Origin: CAZAMT01 sp964486145
Lineage (GTDB): Bacteria > Bacteroidota > Bacteroidia > Bacteroidales > JAAAOM01
DNA: 22,707 bases
Reading direction: 5' to 3'
Assembly: GCA_964486145.1 (NCBI GenBank)
Contig: CAZAMT010000032.1
Location: forward strand, 1-22,707
In this document: piece by piece, positions 1-6,654 of the stretch
Layout: each line of letters opens with the position of its first letter
Numbering within the stretch: position 1 is the stretch's first letter
The notes under the pieces: model-generated
What the model was told of the DNA's origin: nothing
Databases searched by the model: none
The model's input: only the letters and a program-made list of their open reading frames with translations
Position numbers and translations under genes: made by a program

Positions 1-90
1 TTTTACAATTTAAGAAATGCCGCCGAACTTCATGCGGATGAATATTCGCAGTACAGTGGGATACCACAGAATAGGAATATTCAGACCTAA
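1..90 (+). CDS. C-terminal end of an unrecognised protein (partial)
   Basis: The first 90 bases read open in frame 1 and end in TAA, giving the last 29 residues of a protein whose start lies outside the window. The tail is hydrophilic and ends in ...GIPQNRNIQT. I do not recognise the family. A strong rho-independent terminator follows within a few bases, which supports a genuine gene end here. It is probably not co-transcribed with the methyltransferase downstream. Confidence 0.6.
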   Translation, partial: FYNLRNAAELHADEYSQYSGIPQNRNIQT

Positions 91-95
91 CAATC

Positions 96-126
96 AAAAA
101 GGTCACCCGTCGGTGGCCTTTTTTTA
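96..126 (+). terminator. Rho-independent terminator of the upstream partial gene
   Basis: The arms AAAAAGGTCACC and GGTGGCCTTTTT pair around a CGTC loop, with one T-G wobble in the stem, and are followed by a run of T. It lies directly after the stop codon at 88-90, so it ends the partial + strand gene and separates it from the next gene. Confidence 0.85.
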
Positions 127-172
127 TTCACCCATTTAAACCTGTTGCGGGTTCGCCTGTTGTAAAGACTGT

Positions 173-886
173 ATGAAATATATTATTAGCATCATATTAA
201 GTTTAGCACTGGCATTTTCATCGTGTGCACAAACGAAGGAGCATGGTTATTTTGATCAACAACGTAAACAAATGGTAGAAAACCAAATCATGGAACGTGG
301 CATAACTTCAAACAAGGTAATAAATGCACTTCGAAATGTGGAAAGACATAGGTTTGTTCCTGAAGAAGACATGCAAAAAGCTTACGAAGACAGGCCTTTG
401 CCTATTGGTCACGGACAAACCATTTCGCAACCATACATTGTTGCGCTCATGACTGATGTGCTTGATCTGCGAAAAAAGGATAAAGTTCTCGAGATAGGAA
501 CCGGATCAGGTTATCAGGCTGCGGTTCTTGCCGAAGTTGTTGAACAGGTTTATACCATCGAGATTGTTGAACCGCTGGGGAAACAAGCCAAAAAGCTACT
601 GCAGGAGCTTGGTTATGATAATATTAATGTGAAGATAGGTAATGGCTACAAAGGCTGGCCCGAGCAGGCGCCTTTTGATGCTATTATTGTTACGGCAGCG
701 CCTACCAAAATCCCTGAACCTTTGAAAAACCAACTGGCTGAAGGAGGTAAAATGATAATCCCGGTAGGTGAACGTTTTGCACAGGAACTGGTATTGTTGC
801 AAAAAATAAACGGAGAACTAAAGAAAAAGAGCATCATTCCTGTGAGATTCGTACCGATGGTAGATGATAACGGAAAATTATATTAA
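173..886 (+). CDS. pcm: Protein-L-isoaspartate O-methyltransferase, exported lipoprotein form
   Basis: This enzyme (237 aa) methylates L-isoaspartyl residues of damaged proteins with S-adenosylmethionine as donor, which starts their repair. Residues 75-90 carry the PIMT signature (LPIGHGQTISQPYIV), residues 105-113 the SAM-binding motif VLEIGTGSG, followed by YTIE near 127-130, IIVTAAP at 171-177 and RFVPM at 225-229. These match E. coli Pcm along the whole length from about residue 34. The N-terminus is unlike the cytosolic enzyme: a hydrophobic stretch ends in a lipobox (FSSC, Cys18), so the protein is predicted to be a lipoprotein. An internal Met34 (MVENQI) could give a cytosolic form of normal length. 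The Dabb lipoprotein gene follows 20 bases downstream, probably in the same transcript. Confidence 0.93.
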   Translation: MKYIISIILSLALAFSSCAQTKEHGYFDQQRKQMVENQIMERGITSNKVINALRNVERHRFVPEEDMQKAYEDRPLPIGHGQTISQPYIVALMTDVLDLRKKDKVLEIGTGSGYQAAVLAEVVEQVYTIEIVEPLGKQAKKLLQELGYDNINVKIGNGYKGWPEQAPFDAIIVTAAPTKIPEPLKNQLAEGGKMIIPVGERFAQELVLLQKINGELKKKSIIPVRFVPMVDDNGKLY

Positions 887-906
887 CACAGCATAAAATT
901 AATAGT

Positions 907-1380
907 ATGAACAAACTAAGCAGACGACCATTCATTAAAAAATTAGCCGGTGCAACGGCTGCAACAGGTTTATTGGCTTCACAAAGCGGTTGTACCCCGA
1001 AGGGGCCTACAGAAACAAAAGGGGATTTTATACATATGGTGTTTTTTTGGCTCAAACCAGATCAGCCTGATGAGGAACATATTAGTTACCGTGAAGCTTT
1101 CCTGGAATATTTAATTGAATTTATTGATAACATTGATTTTATAAAAGAAAAACACATCGGAATACCCGGAGGAACATTTGGCCGGGAAGTTGTTGATGCA
1201 AGTTACCATTTTAGCCTGCTAGTCACCTTTCAAAATAAGGCCGAACATGATGAATATCAAGAACATCCCGCACACAAAAAATTTATTCAAAACACGAACT
1301 ACCTTTTGGACCGGGTTCAGGTGTACGATTCTGTTCGTGTTTCAGAAGTTGAACAGGACGAACCCGTTGCCGGTGAATAG
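907..1380 (+). CDS. Dabb-domain (stress-responsive alpha/beta barrel) Tat lipoprotein
   Basis: This small protein (157 aa) has a twin-arginine signal at residues 5-12 (SRRPFIKK) followed by a short hydrophobic stretch and a lipobox ending in Cys29 (SQSGC), so it should be exported folded by the Tat system and lipidated. Residues 42-140 look like a Dabb domain (PF07876): an opening HMVFFWLK strand, a central helix, and the closing YHFSLLVTF...EYQEHPAHKKF block. Dabb proteins form dimeric ferredoxin-like barrels and some are enzymes, but the function of the exported ones is not known. It sits 20 bases after the pcm-like gene and converges on the acyl-CoA synthetase gene. No specific substrate can be proposed. 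Confidence 0.85.
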   Translation: MNKLSRRPFIKKLAGATAATGLLASQSGCTPKGPTETKGDFIHMVFFWLKPDQPDEEHISYREAFLEYLIEFIDNIDFIKEKHIGIPGGTFGREVVDASYHFSLLVTFQNKAEHDEYQEHPAHKKFIQNTNYLLDRVQVYDSVRVSEVEQDEPVAGE

Positions 1381-1426
1381 AATGGTTATAATTTAAGAAC
1401 CAGAAGTCCCATACATTTTGATATAA

Positions 1427-3067
1427 TTACGAATACAAAAATCTCTTTATCTTTTGGGTAGCGGTTTTTTGGAAGGGTTGAGATTGAACAATCACTTGCT
1501 GTACCTGTGAATATTTATTTACCCTGCTGTTAATGTACGCTTGCAACTCGACCCGCAATTCATCCACCGCACCATCAAAATAATTCGTAACCTCAGTTCT
1601 TACATGCTGGTATTTCTTTTCCAGTTCTTCACGATTGAAATGCACCAGGGCCACAACTTTTCCTTTTTTCTCAACCACAAGGGATTCAACGACATGCTTA
1701 AAATTATTAATCACCGATTCTATTTCTTCAGGATAAATGTTTTTCCCATTAGCGCCAACAATCATATTTTTATGCCTGCCACGGATATATAAAAAATTGT
1801 CATCATCCAGATTACCTAAATCCCCGGTGTTAAACCATCCATCGTCAGTGAGTACCTCTTTGGTCAAGGCAGGTTCTTTGAAATACCCTTTCATCACATT
1901 CGGGCCTTTCACCCAAATTTCTCCAATACCATTTCGCTTTTTGTTCCGTATTTGCAATTCAACATTCTCTACCGATGGTCCTGTAGACTGCAATCGTGTA
2001 TTTTTGGGATTCACTCCGGCGAGTAAAGGTGCGGTCTCGGTTAATCCATAACCAATGCCATAAGGAAATTTTGCATCAATGAGAAATTTTTCAACCACTT
2101 TATCAAGTTTTGCACCTCCGATTCCAAAAAACCGAAGCGACCCACCAAACATTGCATATAACTTTTTACCGGCTATCCTATGCAATCCTTTCCGGATGGA
2201 TGGAACTCCGTAAAGCATTTTCAGGTACCATTTCCCTTTAAAGGTTGGTATTATTCTATTTCGATATATTTTTTCAATGATCAGAGGTACAGTTAACATG
2301 ATGGTTGGCTTGACCTTTTCCAATGCAGGCAGCAGTACAGCCGGAGTAGGAGCTTTTTGTAAATAATAAATACTGGCTCCGTTCATCAGGGGGAGAATCA
2401 TACCCAGTGTATTTTCATAGGTATGTGAGAGTGGCAATACAGACAAAAACCGATCATTCTCATTAATTTCCTGTACTTTTCCAGCCTGAATGGCATTCAT
2501 GCATATATTTTTATGCGTCAGCATCACACCTTTTGATTTGCCGGAAGTTCCGGAGGTGTAAATGATTGCAGCCAGGTCGTCTTCTCCAACCTCGTAATGA
2601 AAATGAGGAACCGTATTTTCCATGTATCGCGCTTGTGAACTGCTATCACCAAGGAGCCTGAAATTCTCCATTTGTATTTTTATCTGCAAGTGGGGTACAT
2701 TTAGACCATCAATACTTGATAGCAATTTCTCAGATACGATGATTGCCTTTGATTCGGAATGGTTTAAAATATTCGCTATCTCATCCTCTGTGAAATCGGG
2801 TAGCAAAGGCACCACAACAGCCCCCATGAACGTTGTTGCCAGGTAACCAATCACCCAGTTAGGCATATTTGCTCCAAGAAGGGCTACCCGATCTCCCCGG
2901 GTAACTCCCAGTTTTTCGAAATAAGCCACCAATGCATCTATTTGATCACGGACATTTTGATATGACATTGATTGACCATCAACTACACTTAGTGCAATAT
3001 TGGTTTGTTTCTTATCGAACGAATCTTCGAAAATACCCTGAAAAGTCAGATTTAATCCTTCTTTCAT
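1427..3067 (-). CDS. Long-chain fatty-acid--CoA ligase (AMP-forming)
   Basis: This 546-aa member of the adenylate-forming (ANL) superfamily activates a fatty acid with ATP to an acyl-AMP and transfers it to CoA. All core motifs are visible: the P-loop IIYTSGTSGKSKG at 168-180, GYGLTET at 339-345, TGDLG at 414-418, the hinge block RGRHKNMIVGANGKNIYPEE at 429-448, and the C-terminal QKTATQKIKR with the catalytic lysine at about 539. Its length and the hinge block fit bacterial long-chain (FadD/FAA1-like) synthetases better than acetyl-CoA or NRPS types. The frame can be extended three codons to a TTG, but ATG at 3067 lies about 26 bases below a good -7 promoter element and is preferred. The neighbours are not beta-oxidation genes, so chain length and pathway cannot be read from context. 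Confidence 0.9.
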   Translation of the reverse strand: MKEGLNLTFQGIFEDSFDKKQTNIALSVVDGQSMSYQNVRDQIDALVAYFEKLGVTRGDRVALLGANMPNWVIGYLATTFMGAVVVPLLPDFTEDEIANILNHSESKAIIVSEKLLSSIDGLNVPHLQIKIQMENFRLLGDSSSQARYMENTVPHFHYEVGEDDLAAIIYTSGTSGKSKGVMLTHKNICMNAIQAGKVQEINENDRFLSVLPLSHTYENTLGMILPLMNGASIYYLQKAPTPAVLLPALEKVKPTIMLTVPLIIEKIYRNRIIPTFKGKWYLKMLYGVPSIRKGLHRIAGKKLYAMFGGSLRFFGIGGAKLDKVVEKFLIDAKFPYGIGYGLTETAPLLAGVNPKNTRLQSTGPSVENVELQIRNKKRNGIGEIWVKGPNVMKGYFKEPALTKEVLTDDGWFNTGDLGNLDDDNFLYIRGRHKNMIVGANGKNIYPEEIESVINNFKHVVESLVVEKKGKVVALVHFNREELEKKYQHVRTEVTNYFDGAVDELRVELQAYINSRVNKYSQVQQVIVQSQPFQKTATQKIKRFLYS

Positions 3068-3093
3068 AATTTTCAATGCAAATAATAATTTCG

Positions 3094-3101
3094 CAAAGAT
3101 A
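3094..3101 (-). promoter_or_regulatory. Candidate Bacteroidota -7 promoter element for the acyl-CoA synthetase
   Basis: On the - strand this reads TATCTTTG, an exact match to the Bacteroidota -7 consensus TAnnTTTG, 26 bases upstream of the ATG at 3067. A TTTG (plus-strand CAAA at 3117-3120) lies 15 bases further upstream, shorter than the usual spacing to a -33 element, so only the -7 element is claimed. Confidence 0.5.
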
Positions 3102-3198
3102 ACACATTTTATACCACAAATGCTTTATTGAAAGAAATACTTTGATGGGTCACCTGCTACACCATTTTTTTGGATGTTCAGTACAATTATTCCATGGT

Positions 3199-3663
3199 TT
3201 AGTTAAATCGAACAACCGGAATATCAAGCTTTGATCCCAATCCTTCGGCATAAACATATGCTTCATCCAGGGAACTGCATTTTTTCACCGCAACCCGATC
3301 ATTCCTGTTGGGGGCCACCAGGTTCACCCTGTAATCGATCTGGTTTGTTTCAATGGATCGATTGCTCCTACTGAATGTGGTATACTTTTTTTTAGATTTA
3401 AGTACTGTAATTTGGGTAAATCCCGAAAGTTTTTTCCATTGACCTACTTTAAGAGCCCCAAATAAGCTTGAGTATGTACGGTAAGCCTTTTTGTCAGTAT
3501 TTATTTGAACCCCTGAATATGTAAAAGCCGTGAAAGCACCAATCAGCGCCACAATTAATCCTACTCCTGAAAAAATACTAACCACACCAACGATCAAAAG
3601 TATATATCCTGCGAATACCCCTGATGGGCCAAATGCTTTATCCAGTTTATTGTCTACAACCAT
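3199..3663 (-). CDS. Conserved hypothetical membrane protein, two transmembrane helices
   Basis: I do not recognise a named family with certainty. The 154-aa protein has a short polar N-terminus, two adjacent hydrophobic helices (about 13-31 and 33-51) forming a hairpin, and a basic soluble C-terminal domain of about 100 residues. Its pattern (GQWKKLSGFTQITVLK, then YRVNLVAP, then a closing helix SLDEAYVYAEGLGSKLDIPV) resembles a bacterial PH-like domain; this is inference from the strand/helix pattern only. ATG at 3663 is taken as start. A TTG seven codons upstream (3684) would overlap the trmN6 stop codon as TTGA and could allow translational coupling. It lies directly after trmN6 on the same strand and is probably co-transcribed with it. 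Confidence 0.7.
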   Translation of the reverse strand: MVVDNKLDKAFGPSGVFAGYILLIVGVVSIFSGVGLIVALIGAFTAFTYSGVQINTDKKAYRTYSSLFGALKVGQWKKLSGFTQITVLKSKKKYTTFSRSNRSIETNQIDYRVNLVAPNRNDRVAVKKCSSLDEAYVYAEGLGSKLDIPVVRFN

Positions 3664-3680
3664 ATTATTTTTGTTATTTT

Positions 3681-4394
3681 TCAAAATGCAAGGTAATAAT
3701 CCTTTGTCAGTTTTTTGTATTGTTCCGTATAATTATGCCGTTTTACTGATTCAATAACTAAATTTTCCGACTTAAGGGGGACTTTCTTCATACAGAAATT
3801 TATCAACATCCGCTTTGGTGGCAACCGGGGTGTTGGCTTCACGTACATGATCCTGTAAGGATACAAAGAAGAAACAGATGCCATAAGTAAAAGTTCAGGC
3901 TCTTTTTCAACCGGATAAATCATACAAAAACAGCCCTGAGGCTTTAAAACTTTTTTTACCCCTGCAAACAATTCTTCCATTCTGAGTTCCGTTTGATGCC
4001 GGGCATTTGTTCTGTTTAGTTCCGGAGCGTTTAATGAATCTGCAAAAAAGGGTGGGTTTGTAATCACCATATCATAGTTTTTTGAAGTAACATTCACATG
4101 TTTTTGAAATGTTGAATGCTCAATGTGTATGCGATTTCTCCAAGGTGTCTGTTCCACATTCTCTCTTGCCTGTTCTGCGGCCTGCAGATCAATCTCTATC
4201 CCGGTAATGTTGGCATTGCTTTTTTGAGCAAGCATGAGTGCAATAAGCCCACTTCCTGTGCCTACATCTAAAATTGCACCATTTTCTGGTGGCGTTGCCC
4301 ATGCACCCAATAAAACCCCATCCGTTCCAACTTTCATGGCACAGCGATCATGCATCACTGTAAACTTTTTAAACTGGAAATATGGATTTGGCAT
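3681..4394 (-). CDS. trmN6: tRNA1(Val) (adenine(37)-N6)-methyltransferase TrmN6 (YfiC family)
   Basis: This SAM-dependent enzyme methylates N6 of A37 in the anticodon loop of tRNA1-Val in E. coli. The 237-aa product aligns with E. coli YfiC from end to end: FQFKKFTVMHDRCAMKVGTD at 6-25, motif I LDVGTGSGL at 42-50, an acidic motif after beta-2 (IEID, 66-69), the N6-adenine methylase motif NPPF at 113-116, and a C-terminal ...NYTEQYKKLTKDYYLAF. The open frame extends 15 codons upstream to a TTG at 4439, but those residues have no counterpart in the family and ATG at 4394 starts where YfiC homology starts. It is divergent from the oligopeptidase gene and followed by the small membrane protein gene. 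Confidence 0.92.
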   Translation of the reverse strand: MPNPYFQFKKFTVMHDRCAMKVGTDGVLLGAWATPPENGAILDVGTGSGLIALMLAQKSNANITGIEIDLQAAEQARENVEQTPWRNRIHIEHSTFQKHVNVTSKNYDMVITNPPFFADSLNAPELNRTNARHQTELRMEELFAGVKKVLKPQGCFCMIYPVEKEPELLLMASVSSLYPYRIMYVKPTPRLPPKRMLINFCMKKVPLKSENLVIESVKRHNYTEQYKKLTKDYYLAF

Positions 4395-4577
4395 CACTTG
4401 TTTTTTGGCGAATGTAAGGATTTTACTTTCCTTACACAATGTTCATCTGATTCTGAAACAATTTTGTCAGAGTGGTGTTAAGAACCAGGAAATATATTTT
4501 GTTCTATTCTTTGCGAATTACGGAGAATGCTTGTAATTTAGCACGTTCATTTTCCGTCCAATTTAAACCCATAAACA

Positions 4578-6467
4578 ATGAAAAGAACAGAAACATTACG
4601 ATTAAGTTTTATTTTTTTAACACTATTTTTTATGATTGATTCAAATGATGGTCAACCCATGAACCGGGCTGAAATAGATGCAGAAGAGACCTGGAGGTTG
4701 GAAGACATTTACCTAACCGACAATGCCTGGCGCGATGCAAAATCACAGATATCAGAGGAAGCTCAAAAAATCTCATCCTTCAAAGGAAAAATTACCAATT
4801 CGGCGACAACGCTACTCGAGTTTTTAAAATTTACATCTGACATTTCAAAGGAGGTTTCACGCCTTTATTCCTATGCCTCCATGCGTTCCGATGTTGATAC
4901 CAGGGTAACCGATTACCTGGCCATGAAGCAGGAAATGGGTCAAATGCTAACAAAATTGCAGTCGTTGTCCTCTTTCAGTGAACCCGAAATTCTTGCAGCA
5001 GGAAAAGAAAAAATCCTGAGTTTTATTGAACAGGAAGAAGGTCTTGAAATCTACCGAATGTACCTGATGGACTTATTTCGTAAGCAGAAGCACCGTTTAT
5101 CGGAGAGTGAAGAAAAAATCATGGCCGAAGCATCAATGCTGATGCAAAGTCCTTACTCAATATACAACATTTTCAGCAACGCTGAACTCCCGTACCCCAC
5201 CATTGAACTATCTACAGGCGAAGAGGTTACCCTTAACCAATCAGGTTATTCTAAGCACCGTGCCAGTGAAATTAGGAAAGACAGGGAAAAAGTGTTCAAT
5301 GCTTTTTTCTCTTCACTGAAAGGTTTTGAGCGAACGCTGGCCGAACAATTGTATTCAAATGTAAAAGTGCATGTCTTCAACATGCGTACCCGAAATTACG
5401 AATCCACTCTGAATGCTTCGCTGGATAATTACAACATACCCACCGAAGTTTACCATTCGTTGATTGGTAATGTAAATAACAATTTGTCGTACTTCCACCG
5501 ATACCTTGAGTTAAAAAAACGGATGCTTGGTGTTGATACGTTGAAATACATCGACATGTATGCCCCGGTAGTGCAGGGAGTAGACCTCGAGTACAACATC
5601 GATGAGGGTAAAGAGCTTGTGCTGGATGCCATGAAACCGTTGGGGGATGATTATGTAAGTGTTCTGAAAACATCATTCAATGAACGTTGGATCGATGTAT
5701 ATCCAACCCCCGGCAAACGCAGCGGAGCATACTCCAACGGAAGTGTGTATGATGTTCATCCCTATGTATTGCTAAATTATAACAACCAGTATGAAGACGT
5801 CAGCACCCTGGCTCATGAAATGGGACATGCCCTGCACAGTTATTATTCAAACACCAAACAACCGTATGCCCTGTCAGATTATTCGATATTTGTTGCTGAG
5901 GTGGCTTCAACCTTCAATGAAGTACTACTCATGGATAAAATGTTGAAAGAGATCAAGGATGACGATACCCGATTGTCGTTGCTAATGAATTATCTGGACG
6001 GTTTTAAAGGTACTTTGTTCCGTCAGACGCAGTTTGCAGAATTTGAACTGGCCATACATGAAAAAGTGGAAAACGCAGAGCCTTTGACCAGCGACGTCCT
6101 GAGCGAGTTGTACGGTGATATACTGAAAACCTATTATGGACATGACAAAGGAGTGACGTATATTGATGATCTTTACAAGACAGAATGGGCGTATATTCCT
6201 CATTTCTACTACAACTATTATGTTTATCAGTATGCTACTTCTTATACCGCATCCATTGCACTGGGAGAAAAAGTATTGAACGAAGAAAAAGGTGCTGTTG
6301 ACAAATATCTTGCTTTTCTGTCATCCGGCAGTTCGGATTACCCAATCAACCTGCTGAAAAACGCAGGCGTTGACATGACTACACAGGAGCCTTTTACCAA
6401 GGCTATGCAGGCCATGGATAGGGTAATGGATGAAATTGAAGCTATTTTGGATAAAAAAGGAATGTAG
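4578..6467 (+). CDS. pepF: Oligoendopeptidase F-like M3 zinc metallopeptidase, exported
   Basis: Peptidases of the M3B/PepF group cut short oligopeptides. The 629-aa protein carries the zinc motif HEMGH at residues 413-417 within LAHEMGHALHSYYS, and the third zinc ligand is likely Glu441 in FVAEVASTFNE, the spacing typical of M3. The N-terminal half (about 35-330) is the helical lid region seen in this family, including WRLEDIY at 39-45. The first 20 residues (MKRTETLRLSFIFLTLFFMI) look like a Sec signal, so the enzyme probably works in the periplasm. No lipobox cysteine is present and the cleavage site is not obvious. Starts at Met19 or Met28 would give a cytosolic form. A strong terminator follows the stop codon. 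Confidence 0.92.
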   Translation: MKRTETLRLSFIFLTLFFMIDSNDGQPMNRAEIDAEETWRLEDIYLTDNAWRDAKSQISEEAQKISSFKGKITNSATTLLEFLKFTSDISKEVSRLYSYASMRSDVDTRVTDYLAMKQEMGQMLTKLQSLSSFSEPEILAAGKEKILSFIEQEEGLEIYRMYLMDLFRKQKHRLSESEEKIMAEASMLMQSPYSIYNIFSNAELPYPTIELSTGEEVTLNQSGYSKHRASEIRKDREKVFNAFFSSLKGFERTLAEQLYSNVKVHVFNMRTRNYESTLNASLDNYNIPTEVYHSLIGNVNNNLSYFHRYLELKKRMLGVDTLKYIDMYAPVVQGVDLEYNIDEGKELVLDAMKPLGDDYVSVLKTSFNERWIDVYPTPGKRSGAYSNGSVYDVHPYVLLNYNNQYEDVSTLAHEMGHALHSYYSNTKQPYALSDYSIFVAEVASTFNEVLLMDKMLKEIKDDDTRLSLLMNYLDGFKGTLFRQTQFAEFELAIHEKVENAEPLTSDVLSELYGDILKTYYGHDKGVTYIDDLYKTEWAYIPHFYYNYYVYQYATSYTASIALGEKVLNEEKGAVDKYLAFLSSGSSDYPINLLKNAGVDMTTQEPFTKAMQAMDRVMDEIEAILDKKGM

Positions 6468-6485
6468 GTTTATCTCTGCAAAAAA

Positions 6486-6523
6486 TAAAAAGCCAGGCAG
6501 ATTTTTTATCAGCCTGGTTTTTT
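6486..6523 (+). terminator. Rho-independent terminator of the oligopeptidase gene
   Basis: The arms CCAGGC and GCCTGG form a perfect outer stem, and GAT/ATC continues it after one A-A mismatch around a T5 loop. A run of six T follows the stem. It lies about 20 bases after the stop codon at 6467. With A-rich sequence on its left side it may also stop transcripts arriving from the convergent receptor gene. Confidence 0.85.
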
Positions 6524-6654
6524 GTTATGTAAATATGATATCCCAAAAAAAATGCATTGTCTTGTTCAACAACAAATGTGGCGATCTGATTTTTTTCGGC
6601 TATGAGATTTAGAAAATCAACCTATGGGTTTAGTTGGATTCTTATCATTCAGTT

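Noticed and set aside
3128..3175. Possible hairpin (ATGGGT...ACACCAT) with a T run between the acyl-CoA synthetase and the small membrane protein gene
   Set aside because: The stem is short and bulged, and the T run is on the + strand where no gene ends, so it is not a convincing terminator.
5377..5676. Open frame on the - strand inside the oligopeptidase gene
   Set aside because: It is antisense to a well-conserved M3 peptidase and its translation has no protein-like features; a shadow of the coding frame.
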